Source of the DNA: Thiohalobacter sp.
GTDB taxonomy: Bacteria > Pseudomonadota > Gammaproteobacteria > DSM-19610
Assembly (NCBI GenBank): GCA_027010005.1
Contig: JALVCM010000361.1
Location: forward strand, 1-8,908
Direction: 5' to 3'
Length of the DNA stretch: 8,908 nt
Under the pieces are notes generated by a model. It saw only the letters and a program-made list of their open reading frames with translations, had not been told where the DNA came from and searched no databases. Positions 1-6,705 of this stretch are shown here, piece by piece. The translations under genes and the position numbers were made by a program. Each line of letters begins with the position of its first letter. The stretch's first letter is position 1.

Positions 1-1070
1 CGCCGGTTGTACATACCCGTCAGACTGTCCGTAATGGCAGTTTCCTGCAGCTTTTTGTGGGCACGTTTTACCTTGGCTTTTTCCCGCCGCAAGGCATCCA
101 GCACATCGGCGAACCGGTTCAGCAGCTGGCCGAGCTCGGTTCGTGATTCATTACGGTCCAGCACAGGTAATCGCCCGTGGATCATGGCTTCGGTCGTTTC
201 CATAAGCTGTACAAACGGGCGACGGAAGTTCCGCACCATCAGCCAGCCCAGCAGCAATACCGTCAGCCCGCCCAGGAAAGAAAACGCATAGGCCCAGTAG
301 CGGTAGCGGTTCAGCATATGTATCAGGCGTGTTTCCGATGCGGCAAACCACAGGCGGGGGATATTTTCTCCCCCGGCCGGCAAGGCAACCTCGTGCAAAT
401 AAAAAGACCGCTCGGTATCGACAACCATTTTCTTGGTCCGGTCGATCAGGAAGCCGCGATAATCCGGATTACTGCTCCACAGGACATGCCCGTCATTTTC
501 AAAAAAGACCAGGTAATCTTCAGACTTGCCTTCCTGCTTCTGTAACCACTTGTCACCCATCAAGCGTGCGACAGCACTGGTTGCCAGGATCTCTCCCTGG
601 TACAGGAGGGGTTGTGCCGCCACAAGGACAGGGCCATCCGGCGACAGGAAAAGAAACTCCTCACGCCCGGTCACAGGTTTTTGCCGGCGTAATGCATCGA
701 CCAGTGCCTGGTATTCCTCCCCGTATAACACCTCACCGTTCCGGGAAAGAATCACATGTGCATCGGTCGGCAGTGAACTGAACTGGCGATCGTAATATGA
801 CTCAAGCGCTCTGCTGCTGGCACCCAGCTGAATGATAATAAACAGGTATTCCTGCAAACGAAGATCGTTGACAATAATGTCCGTATAATTGAGTAATTCC
901 TCTCCCTGAAGGCGAATGGATTCCTGCTTGCGCAGGGCAGCATGCCTGAGGTGATCGCGGGAACCGGAAACCACAATATCCGTTGCCGTTCTGAACGAAA
1001 GCAACATCATCCCTGTGAGTAGTACGATCAGCATCCCTACGTATATAAATATACGGGATGTATAGTTCAT
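1..1070 (-). CDS. Membrane-bound sensor diguanylate cyclase, C-terminus cut by window edge
   Basis: This is an open reading frame of 356 codons with no stop before the left edge. Residues about 7-27 form a first membrane helix. Residues about 28-257 form a periplasmic sensor region of no family I can name with certainty (Cache/CHASE-like by layout). Residues 258-280 form a second helix. A HAMP-like linker rich in charged heptads follows to about 340. The last residues, ITDSLTGMYNR at 346-356, are the classic opening of a GGDEF domain, so the missing part should hold the catalytic GG(D/E)EF site that makes c-di-GMP; an EAL domain beyond it cannot be excluded. The start is the ATG at 1070-1068, which overlaps the stop of the upstream binding-protein gene as ATGA. 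There is only a weak purine stretch before it, so translational coupling is likely. Family assignment is firm; catalytic competence cannot be judged. Confidence 0.88.
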   Translation of the reverse strand, partial: MNYTSRIFIYVGMLIVLLTGMMLLSFRTATDIVVSGSRDHLRHAALRKQESIRLQGEELLNYTDIIVNDLRLQEYLFIIIQLGASSRALESYYDRQFSSLPTDAHVILSRNGEVLYGEEYQALVDALRRQKPVTGREEFLFLSPDGPVLVAAQPLLYQGEILATSAVARLMGDKWLQKQEGKSEDYLVFFENDGHVLWSSNPDYRGFLIDRTKKMVVDTERSFYLHEVALPAGGENIPRLWFAASETRLIHMLNRYRYWAYAFSFLGGLTVLLLGWLMVRNFRRPFVQLMETTEAMIHGRLPVLDRNESRTELGQLLNRFADVLDALRREKAKVKRAHKKLQETAITDSLTGMYNR

Positions 1071-1942
1071 GGCGCGTGTTCTTTCGCGGTTTTCAGTGGT
1101 AACAGGTTATATTTAACAGCGACCTTGCGGAATGCAGGGCCGGTCTGGACTTCATGGATGATCTTCAACACATCCTCCGAAGGATGCTGGTCAGTCACTG
1201 CCGACAACTCGCGATAGAACGGGTACTTCTTCAGACGCAGGTTCTCCGGGGTCGGCATAATGCCATTCACACTCAGCACCTTGATACGACTTTCCGGACC
1301 GAAATCCCACGTCGAACCGATGTGCCCCAGCGAACCTTCGAAGTCACTGATGCGCTGAACCATGTCAGCAGCACTCTTGACGTTCAGCCGCTGCTGACGA
1401 AATGCGCCGGCATCTGGCAGGATGGTCTTCCAGTGGCCGGGGCGTTTCTTGCAATGCAGCCGTGTCACCAGCACAACGGGTTCATCCGCACCGCCGAGTG
1501 CTTCCCAGTTAACGATATCTCCGCGCATCACGGCACGAGCCTGCTCTTCACTGATATCACTGACCGGGTTTGCCTGGTTAACGATGATGTAAATCGGCTC
1601 CTGTGCAATCGGGTAGACCCTGAGTTTTTTGCTGCTGACTTCCTCTTCACTGAGGGGGCAACAGACAAATCCGAACGTTTCATTATCCGGGCTGTTTTGC
1701 AGTGCAGTCTTGATACCCGCATTGCACCCCATACCCAGTGTGGAGTTACGGCCATGTAAATTAATTGAACGCCCTGACACCTCTTCAAGGTCAGCCTTGA
1801 GTCTGTCAAAAATCACCCACACAAAATGTGCGCCGGCACCGGTAATTACTTTGTCGGTGTCTGCATAAAGGGATTTAACGGGGCTAACAAGGACAACAAG
1901 GAGCCCGGCAGCAATGCCGAACAGCCTGATCAAGTTTTTCAT
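1067..1942 (-). CDS. Periplasmic PstS-like (PBP superfamily) substrate-binding protein
   Basis: The protein has 291 residues. Residues 1-27 look like a Sec signal peptide: K3 and R6, a hydrophobic core, then a probable cleavage after SLYA. The mature part begins with VITGAGAHF and continues with a GCNAGIK loop (72-78) and ISEEQARAVMRGDIVNWEALGG (130-151), which match the PBP-like/PstS fold (TGAGATF, GSGAGIK, and the Ser/Thr-rich 'I..EQ.R.IF.G.I.NW...GG' segment). Where E. coli PstS has SDAPL, with the phosphate-binding aspartate, this protein has VCCPL (C94, C95), and the third ligand loop reads RLHCKKRPGHW (161-171). The ligand may therefore not be phosphate. I chose ATG 1942 over a GTG at 1969 because GGAG lies just upstream and the signal peptide then starts cleanly. 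It is the first gene of a coupled pair with the GGDEF protein and may be its periplasmic ligand sensor (inference). No permease or ATPase adjoins it. Confidence 0.85.
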   Translation of the reverse strand: MKNLIRLFGIAAGLLVVLVSPVKSLYADTDKVITGAGAHFVWVIFDRLKADLEEVSGRSINLHGRNSTLGMGCNAGIKTALQNSPDNETFGFVCCPLSEEEVSSKKLRVYPIAQEPIYIIVNQANPVSDISEEQARAVMRGDIVNWEALGGADEPVVLVTRLHCKKRPGHWKTILPDAGAFRQQRLNVKSAADMVQRISDFEGSLGHIGSTWDFGPESRIKVLSVNGIMPTPENLRLKKYPFYRELSAVTDQHPSEDVLKIIHEVQTGPAFRKVAVKYNLLPLKTAKEHAP

Positions 1943-1972
1943 CACAGCTCCAGACCTGTTCAAAATCACACT

Positions 1973-2001
1973 AATATAAGTTACATGCTCCGATTCACTA
2001 A
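1973..2001 (-). promoter_or_regulatory. Possible sigma-70 promoter for the binding-protein/GGDEF pair
   Basis: On the minus strand a TATATT -10-like hexamer (1978-1973) lies 17 bases from a weak -35-like TTAGTG (2001-1996). Transcription would begin near 1966, leaving about 24 bases before the ATG at 1942. This also argues against the GTG at 1969 as start. The -35 match is poor, so an activator may be needed or the promoter may lie elsewhere in the 1970-2125 gap. Confidence 0.35.
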
Positions 2002-2020
2002 CGGCTAAGCGTCAAAAATC

Positions 2021-2032
2021 TGAACTGGTTCA
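2021..2032. promoter_or_regulatory. Inverted repeat upstream of the binding-protein gene, possible operator
   Basis: TGAACTGGTTCA has perfect 5-base arms (TGAAC/GTTCA) around TG. It lies about 20 bases upstream of the putative -35 hexamer of the 1942 gene in otherwise AT-rich DNA, a place where an activator could bind. I do not recognise the binding protein. No clear Pho box (two 7-base direct repeats spaced by 4) was found. Confidence 0.3.
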
Positions 2033-2102
2033 CAAAATTTTAAGCCCCTAATTTTTATCTCATTGTTTTTTATTCTATTTACTCAAACCTTCCATCACCT
2101 CA

Positions 2103-2126
2103 AAACGGTGACTTTAGTCACATTTT
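2103..2126. terminator. Weak hairpin just after the hydantoinase B-type gene
   Basis: GTGACTTTAGTCAC (2108-2121) can form a GTGAC/GTCAC stem with a 4-base loop, starting a few bases past the stop codon of the minus-strand gene at 2126. It is followed by ATTTTT on the plus strand and by CGTTTT on the minus strand. The stem is short, so termination would be weak. It could equally be a protein-binding palindrome. Confidence 0.3.
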
Positions 2127-3697
2127 TACAGCAAAATATTGGCGGTCTGTCTGCCCCCCCCCATTTCAGCAGGGCCGTAACCACCCCCGCCCGGGCTACG
2201 TATTTCCAGTCGGTCCCCCGCTACCACGGAGCAGGCTGTCTTGGGCTCCAGCACCCGGCCATTGAGCAAATTCTCTCCCTTCGCAGCGGGCTGCCCCCCT
2301 GCCAGCCCCCAGGGCGCATGAGTACGTCTCTCGGTCAGCAGAGTGACCTCGGCCGCAGCCAGGAATTCATATTCCCTGACCAGTCCGTCACCCCCCTTCA
2401 CCTGCCCGCAACCACCGGAGCCTTTACGTAGCGCGTATCGCCGGATTCGTAACGGGTAGGCCGATTCCAGTACCTCGATCGGTGTATTCAGCGTATTGGT
2501 CATATGCGTCTGCACACCACTCAGCCCGCCGCCGGTAATACCTGCTCCCATCCCCCCGCCAATCGTTTCGTAATAATCCCAGCCCTGCCCGGACCGTGAA
2601 CCCATGGCCAGGTTATTCATGGTGCCCTGGCTGGCTGCCGCCACCCGTTCAGGAACAGCCTGTGCCAGGGCGCCCAGCACCAGGTCCACCACCCGGCTGC
2701 TGGTTTCAACATTCCCCGCCGCCACGGCAGCGGGTGCACAGGCGTTCAACAGGCAACCCTGTGGCGCCTGAATATGTATCGAACGGAAGCTGCCCGCACA
2801 GGCCGGCGTACGCGCATCCATGAGACAACGGAAAACATAAAACACGGCCGCTGCTGCTACCGACAGGGGACAGTTGATATTGCCCTCGACCTGCCCGGCA
2901 CTGCCCGTAAAATCCACACTGACCGCTCCAGCCTGAACCGTCAGTTTTACCCGCAATTCGATGTCACGGTTACCCTGGCCGTCATCATCCATATAATCGG
3001 TAAAGTCGTATTCACCCTCTGGCAAGGCGGTCAAGGCTTCCTTCGCCATGCGTTCACCATAGGTGTTGATTTCCCCAAGCCCCGACAGCCAGCGACCCTC
3101 ACCATAATCCGACACCAGTGCACCGACACGTTTGACACCGACACGGTTGGCACTGATCTGGGCGGAAAAATCACCTTCTGTCACAACCGGGTTGTGGGTC
3201 GCGGCAATAATACCGTCCAGTACCGCGCGGACAGGCTCGCCACCCTCGACCAACAGGGTTGGCGGGATCAACAACCCCTCATCCTCGATCCGTGAACCCA
3301 CCGGCATGGAGCCCGGGCTATCGGCCCCGATATCGGCATGATGGGCACGATTGGCGATAAACCCGACACACCTGCCGCGGGAAAATACCGGGGCAACCAG
3401 CGTTACGTCCGGCAAGTGCGTCCCGCCACGGTAGGGATCATTGACGACCAGCATGTCGCCCTCCGACCAGGTGCGACACTTCACAAGATCACGCATGGCG
3501 TAGGCCATGCTGCCAAGGTGCACGGGAATATGTGCGGCCTGCGCGCACAGCTCACCCTGCGGATCAAAGACCGCGCAGGAATAATCGAGCCGGTCACGAA
3601 TATTCGGGGAGAAGGCGGCCTGCTGCAGCACCGCACCCATTTCATCGCACACGGCCTCCAGGCGACTGGCAAACAGACTCAGTTCTATACTGTCCAT
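2126..3697 (-). CDS. Hydantoinase B / 5-oxoprolinase beta-type protein
   Basis: At 523 residues this matches the usual length of the HyuB (hydantoinase B/oxoprolinase) family. In this family the beta subunit works with an ATP-binding HyuA/OplA partner to open 5-oxoproline, hydantoin or related rings; some members are acetone, acetophenone or caprolactam carboxylase/hydrolase subunits. Family hallmarks seen are RLEAVCDEMG near residue 12, SPNIRDRLDYSCAVFD at 30-45, NDPYRGGTHLPDVTLVAPVF at 86-105, ANRAHHADIGADSPGSMP at 115-132, a GGGMGAGITGGG stretch, and a C-terminal RSPGGGGYGP. The start at ATG 3697 is supported by an in-frame stop only a few codons upstream, but no good ribosome site is seen. 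No HyuA gene is adjacent: the upstream neighbour is divergent and the downstream one is a binding protein. The substrate is therefore unknown. A G9 run sits about 11 codons before the stop. Confidence 0.92.
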   Translation of the reverse strand: MDSIELSLFASRLEAVCDEMGAVLQQAAFSPNIRDRLDYSCAVFDPQGELCAQAAHIPVHLGSMAYAMRDLVKCRTWSEGDMLVVNDPYRGGTHLPDVTLVAPVFSRGRCVGFIANRAHHADIGADSPGSMPVGSRIEDEGLLIPPTLLVEGGEPVRAVLDGIIAATHNPVVTEGDFSAQISANRVGVKRVGALVSDYGEGRWLSGLGEINTYGERMAKEALTALPEGEYDFTDYMDDDGQGNRDIELRVKLTVQAGAVSVDFTGSAGQVEGNINCPLSVAAAAVFYVFRCLMDARTPACAGSFRSIHIQAPQGCLLNACAPAAVAAGNVETSSRVVDLVLGALAQAVPERVAAASQGTMNNLAMGSRSGQGWDYYETIGGGMGAGITGGGLSGVQTHMTNTLNTPIEVLESAYPLRIRRYALRKGSGGCGQVKGGDGLVREYEFLAAAEVTLLTERRTHAPWGLAGGQPAAKGENLLNGRVLEPKTACSVVAGDRLEIRSPGGGGYGPAEMGGGRQTANILL

Positions 3698-3742
3698 GAG
3701 CCGTTATTATGCCCGAGTGGCTGACGGATATTGCATTCACCT

Positions 3743-3766
3743 ATTGCGTGCCGTAAGCTTCGCAAT
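3743..3766. promoter_or_regulatory. Inverted repeat in the divergent intergenic region
   Basis: ATTGCG (3743-3748) is repeated inverted as CGCAAT (3761-3766), with a 12-base spacer. The arm centres are 18 bases apart, about two helical turns, as for a dimeric regulator. The right arm overlaps the start of the IscR-like site that follows. The regulator is unknown and a chance match of 6-base arms is possible. Confidence 0.25.
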
Positions 3767-3788
3767 CCTGACTAATTTAGTCGGCTAT
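3764..3788. promoter_or_regulatory. IscR type 1-like operator (Rrf2-family site)
   Basis: The core GACTAATTTAGTC is a perfect 6+1+6 palindrome (3770-3782). It is followed by GGCTAT and preceded by AATCCT. Compared with the published E. coli type 1 IscR consensus (ATASYY, GACT, RWWWY, AGTC, RRSTAT), 23 of 25 positions agree; only two bases in the left flank differ. IscR carrying a [2Fe-2S] cluster represses promoters with such sites. The site lies 55 bases before the start of the PuuD-like gene and 67 bases from the start of the HyuB-like gene, so it could control either or both. The match is seen in the sequence; binding is inference, and iscR is not in the window. Confidence 0.5.
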
Positions 3789-3828
3789 TCCAACCGTTTC
3801 AAAACAAAAGTCAAACCCCCATTGTTTC

Positions 3829-3834
3829 GAGGAG
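3829..3834 (+). promoter_or_regulatory. Ribosome binding site that fixes the start at 3843
   Basis: GAGGAG stands 8 bases before the ATG at 3843. The reading frame is open upstream to 3696, but that extension would run through the divergent promoter region, lacks a ribosome site, and is not part of the protein family. Confidence 0.8.
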
Positions 3835-3842
3835 CAGTAACA

Positions 3843-4436
3843 ATGAACCCATTAAATTCCATCCTTGGCACGATCATCACCGGTTTTGTTCTTGCCATTG
3901 CCATCACACTCGCTATTGGCACCGGTACGGTGAACGCGCTTGAACTCGAAGTCTGGTTCCACGTACTGTCCGGCGTCGTATGGATCGGTCTGCTGTATTA
4001 TTTTAACTTCGTCCAGGTTCCGGCTGTCGGTAACGCACTGGCCGAGGCCAATGACGGTGGCCCCGGCCCGGCTGCCATCAACAAGTATGTCGCACCGCGC
4101 GCACTGCTATGGTTCCGCTGGGGCGCTGTTGCCACCTGGCTGACCGGCGTCGGGGCACTGCAGAACCTGACCGAAGGCGGCGCTGTAAAGGCGTTCACCC
4201 TGGCTGAAGGCATGCAGGTTATTGGTATTGGCGCCTGGCTGGGCACTATCATGCTGTTTAACGTCTGGGTGCTAATCTGGCCAAACCAGAAGAAAATCCT
4301 CGGTATGGTTGAAGCCACGGCAGAAGAAATCGCCGGTGCCAAGAAGGTTGCCCTGATGGCTTCCCGCACCAACACACTGCTGTCCATCCCGATGCTGATG
4401 TGCATGACCGCCTACGGTCACGGCCTGCCTTTCTGA
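3843..4436 (+). CDS. PuuD N-terminal domain-like integral membrane protein
   Basis: The protein has 197 residues and several membrane helices: about 7-29, 36-58, 89-108, 123-146 and a shorter one near 178-192. WFHVLSGVVWIGLLYYFNFVQVP (38-60), the WFRWGAV segment at 90-96, and the closing ASRTNTLLSIPMLMCM motif at 173-188 match the membrane domain of urate hydroxylase PuuD (Urate_ox_N family). Full-length PuuD adds a C-terminal cytochrome c domain, used as electron acceptor in urate oxidation. No CxxCH motif is present here and a terminator follows, so this is a stand-alone membrane domain whose urate activity should not be assumed. H40 and H193 are candidate haem or quinone-site ligands. The gene is monocistronic, reads away from the HyuB-like gene, and lies behind an IscR-like site, which could tie it to iron-sulfur status (inference). 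Confidence 0.85.
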   Translation: MNPLNSILGTIITGFVLAIAITLAIGTGTVNALELEVWFHVLSGVVWIGLLYYFNFVQVPAVGNALAEANDGGPGPAAINKYVAPRALLWFRWGAVATWLTGVGALQNLTEGGAVKAFTLAEGMQVIGIGAWLGTIMLFNVWVLIWPNQKKILGMVEATAEEIAGAKKVALMASRTNTLLSIPMLMCMTAYGHGLPF

Positions 4437-4457
4437 TCAAACGACCGGGCAGCATCG

Positions 4458-4484
4458 AAACCCGGCCCCTGGCCGGGTTTTTTT
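4458..4484 (+). terminator. Strong rho-independent terminator of the PuuD-like gene
   Basis: A stem of 10 pairs (AAACCCGGCC with GGCCGGGTTT) closes a CCT loop and runs directly into a further TTTT, 22 bases after the stop codon. The position and strength make the membrane-protein gene a single-gene unit and separate it from argD. Confidence 0.93.
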
Positions 4485-4516
4485 GTGCCAGATTCAGCGG
4501 GAAAATACCATAAAAC

Positions 4517-4543
4517 TTGGAAATACGGGGGATACTCTATAAA
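4517..4543 (+). promoter_or_regulatory. Probable sigma-70 promoter of argD-argF
   Basis: TTGGAA (4517-4522) and TATAAA (4538-4543) match the -35 and -10 consensus at 4 and 5 of 6 positions. The spacer is 15 bases, shorter than ideal. Transcription would begin near 4550 and give a leader of about 49 bases. No convincing pair of ArgR boxes was found; a lone ATTCA half-site lies near 4492. Confidence 0.5.
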
Positions 4544-4559
4544 ATCCCCGCTTTGCAGT

Positions 4560-4589
4560 GGCGGCTTCTCGGGGCTGCCTTTTTGTTTT
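4560..4589 (+). promoter_or_regulatory. Terminator-like hairpin in the argD leader, possible attenuator
   Basis: GGCGGC (4560-4565) pairs with GCTGCC (4574-4579) using one G-U wobble, with an 8-base loop, and is followed by TTTTTGTTTT. It lies between the predicted promoter and the argD ribosome site (GGGG at 4590-4593). Since the previous gene already has its own terminator, this hairpin is in the right place to attenuate arg transcription. No leader peptide was seen in the short leader. Function is inference. Confidence 0.35.
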
Positions 4590-4598
4590 GGGGATCCC

Positions 4599-5780
4599 AT
4601 GCCCGATCATCTGATGAACACATACCTGCCATTGCCGGTCAGCTTTACCCACGGTGAAGGCGCCTGGTTATACGACACGAATGGCACACGCTACCTGGAT
4701 GCGCTCGGCGGCATTGCTGTGTGTGCGCTGGGTCATGCCCACCCGGCTGTTACCAAAGCCATCTGCGACCAGGCCGGCCGCCTGCTGCACAGCTCCAACC
4801 TGTACCGGATCGAAAACCAGGATGCACTCGCTGACCTGCTTTGTGAAAAAGCCGGCATGCAACGCGTGTTCTTTTCCAACTCCGGCGCCGAAGCCAATGA
4901 AGCCGCACTGAAACTGGCGCGCCTGTATGGCCATCAGAAAGGTATCGACACGCCACAGGTCATCGTGACCGAGGGCAGCTTCCATGGCCGCACCATGGCC
5001 ACTCTGACCGCCACCGGCAACCGCAAGATCCAGGCAGGCTTCGAACCGCTGGTGCCGGGTTTCCTGCGCGCCCCCTATAACGACATCGATGCGTTGCGCA
5101 CCATTGCCGGCAACAGCCCGGATGTGGTCGCCATCCTGGTCGAACCGATCACCGGAGAAGGTGGCATACGCATACCGGATGAGGACTACCTCGCCACCAT
5201 TCGCGCACTGTGTGATGAACACGGCTGGCTGATGATGCTGGACGAGATCCAGACCGGCATGGGCCGTACCGGCCGCTGGTTTGCATACCAGCATACCGGC
5301 ATCACACCGGATGTCATGACACTGGCAAAAGCACTGGGTAACGGTGTACCGATTGGTGCCTGTCTGGCAAACGGCCCGGCTGCCGACGTATTCCAGCCAG
5401 GCAACCACGGCTCGACCTTTGGCGGCAACCCGTTGGCAACACGCGCTGCACTGGCCGTTATTGAAACCATTGAAAAAGACGACCTGGTCATGCGTGCCGG
5501 TGTACTCGGTGAACGGCTGCAGGCAGGTTTCCGGACACGCCTTGATGGAAATGAAGGCATAGCAGAAATCCGTGGCAAGGGACTGATGCTGGGTATTGAA
5601 CTCGACCGCTCCTGTGGTGTACTGGTACAACGCGCACTCGACAAGGGCCTGTTGATCAATGTGACTGCCGACAGTGTCGTGCGCCTGCTGCCCCCCCTGA
5701 TCCTCAGTGACGAACAGGCCGACACCCTGTGTGACAGTGTGTGTGAGCTGATTGAAACCTTCCTGGACGAAACGCCATGA
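4599..5780 (+). CDS. argD: Acetylornithine aminotransferase (class III, PLP-dependent)
   Basis: The product has 393 residues, the usual ArgD length. It transfers an amino group from glutamate to N-acetylglutamate semialdehyde, giving N-acetylornithine in arginine synthesis; many ArgD enzymes also serve as succinyl-diaminopimelate aminotransferase in lysine synthesis. Visible class III features are [16 protein letters not shown] (93-108), HGRTMATL (129-136), the VEPITGEGG segment at 181-189, [12 protein letters not shown] (214-225) with D215 contacting the pyridine nitrogen, the [14 protein letters not shown] segment with PLP lysine K244, and GSTFGGNPL (271-279). ATG 4599 is chosen because GGGG lies 5 bases upstream and the next in-frame ATG (4614) has no ribosome site. 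The frame is open back to 4485, but that would cover the promoter. The catabolic paralogue AstC is less likely given the argF partner. Confidence 0.95.
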   Translation: MPDHLMNTYLPLPVSFTHGEGAWLYDTNGTRYLDALGGIAVCALGHAHPAVTKAICDQAGRLLHSSNLYRIENQDALADLLCEKAGMQRVFFSNSGAEANEAALKLARLYGHQKGIDTPQVIVTEGSFHGRTMATLTATGNRKIQAGFEPLVPGFLRAPYNDIDALRTIAGNSPDVVAILVEPITGEGGIRIPDEDYLATIRALCDEHGWLMMLDEIQTGMGRTGRWFAYQHTGITPDVMTLAKALGNGVPIGACLANGPAADVFQPGNHGSTFGGNPLATRAALAVIETIEKDDLVMRAGVLGERLQAGFRTRLDGNEGIAEIRGKGLMLGIELDRSCGVLVQRALDKGLLINVTADSVVRLLPPLILSDEQADTLCDSVCELIETFLDETP

Positions 5781-6682
5781 ATGCAAGACACTTCCTGACC
5801 CTGCTGGATTTTTCACCCGACGAGCTGCGCAGCCTGGTCACGCGCGCGATCGAACTGAAAAAGTGGCAACGCGAAGGTCGCATCTTCGAACCCCTGAAGA
5901 ACAGGGTGCTGGCGATGGTGTTCGAAAAGTCCTCCACCCGCACCCGTGTATCGTTTGAAACCGGTATGGTGCAACTGGGTGGACACGCCATGTTCCTGTC
6001 GCCAAAAGACACCCAGATTGGCCGTGGTGAACCCGTTGAAGACAGCGCACGCGTGCTGTCGCGGATGGTGGACGCCATCATGATCCGCACCTTTGAACAC
6101 GAAAAGATCGTACGCTTCGCCAAATTCTCCGGCGCCCCTGTGATCAACGCACTGACAGACGACTACCACCCCTGCCAGTTACTGGCGGACATGCAGACCT
6201 GGTTTGAGCACCGTGGTGATATCCGTGGCGCTACCGTAGCCTTCATTGGCGACGGCAATAACATGTGTCATTCCTACATCAACGCCGCCCGCCAGTTTGA
6301 TTTCAGGTTGCAGATCGCCGCCCCCGAAGGCTACCTGCCAAACCCGGACATCATGGCGGCAGCCGGTGATCGAGTCACGCTCACCCATGACCCGATGGAA
6401 GCTGCAAAGAACGCAGATCTCATCGTCACCGATGTCTGGGCCAGCATGGGACAGGAAGAAGAACAGCGTGAACGGGAAAAGGTTTTTACCGGTTACCAGG
6501 TCAATACAGAACTGATGGCACAGGCCCACAAGGATGCACTGTTCATGCACTGCCTGCCTGCCCACCGGGGCGAGGAAGTCACGGCAGATATCATTGATGG
6601 CCCACAAAGCGTGGTATGGGATGAGGCCGAAAACCGCCTGCATGCCCAGAAGGCTCTGCTGGAAATCCTGCTCACCGCATAA
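5777..6682 (+). CDS. argF: Ornithine carbamoyltransferase (anabolic type)
   Basis: The product has 301 residues and joins carbamoyl phosphate to ornithine to make citrulline. The carbamoyl-phosphate loop SSTRTR (52-57), HPCQ (131-134), DVWASMG (219-225) and HCLP (258-261) are all intact, so the enzyme should be active as a cytoplasmic trimer. The start codon overlaps the argD stop as ATGA, implying co-transcription and translational coupling with argD. Together they supply the acetylornithine and citrulline steps; the deacetylase/transferase step and argG/argH are not in the window. The gene ends 23 bases before the left arm of a long inverted repeat. Confidence 0.97.
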   Translation: MNARHFLTLLDFSPDELRSLVTRAIELKKWQREGRIFEPLKNRVLAMVFEKSSTRTRVSFETGMVQLGGHAMFLSPKDTQIGRGEPVEDSARVLSRMVDAIMIRTFEHEKIVRFAKFSGAPVINALTDDYHPCQLLADMQTWFEHRGDIRGATVAFIGDGNNMCHSYINAARQFDFRLQIAAPEGYLPNPDIMAAAGDRVTLTHDPMEAAKNADLIVTDVWASMGQEEEQREREKVFTGYQVNTELMAQAHKDALFMHCLPAHRGEEVTADIIDGPQSVVWDEAENRLHAQKALLEILLTA

Positions 6683-6705
6683 ACACACAGGGAGGCTCTG
6701 ATTAA

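Noticed and set aside
1154..1759. A 201-codon plus-strand frame opposite the binding-protein gene
   Set aside because: The minus-strand frame has a signal peptide and PBP motifs; this one has neither.
1943..1969. GTG start at 1969 for the binding protein
   Set aside because: It lies at or ahead of the likely transcription start, and the ATG at 1942 has a ribosome site and begins a clean signal peptide.
1970..2060. Pho box upstream of the PstS-like gene
   Set aside because: TTGAC- and TTCAG-like pieces occur, but not as two 7-base direct repeats at the required spacing.
2774..3295. A 173-codon plus-strand frame inside the HyuB-like gene
   Set aside because: It is opposite a gene with full family motifs, has no ribosome site and no family resemblance.
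3696..3842. N-terminal extension of the PuuD-like protein to 3696
   Set aside because: It would overlap the start of the divergent gene and cover the operator-like region; GAGGAG before 3843 and the family start decide otherwise.
4485..4598. Extension of argD to 4485
   Set aside because: It would include the promoter-like hexamers and leader hairpin, and makes the protein 38 residues longer than typical ArgD with no family match.
4668..5816. A 382-codon minus-strand open frame opposite argD and the start of argF
   Set aside because: It is the antisense shadow of a clear ArgD; its translation is rich in H, C and Q with no recognisable domain, as expected from the complement of GC-rich coding DNA.
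6179..6688. A 169-codon minus-strand frame opposite argF
   Set aside because: It is a shadow of an intact ArgF and shows no domain of its own.
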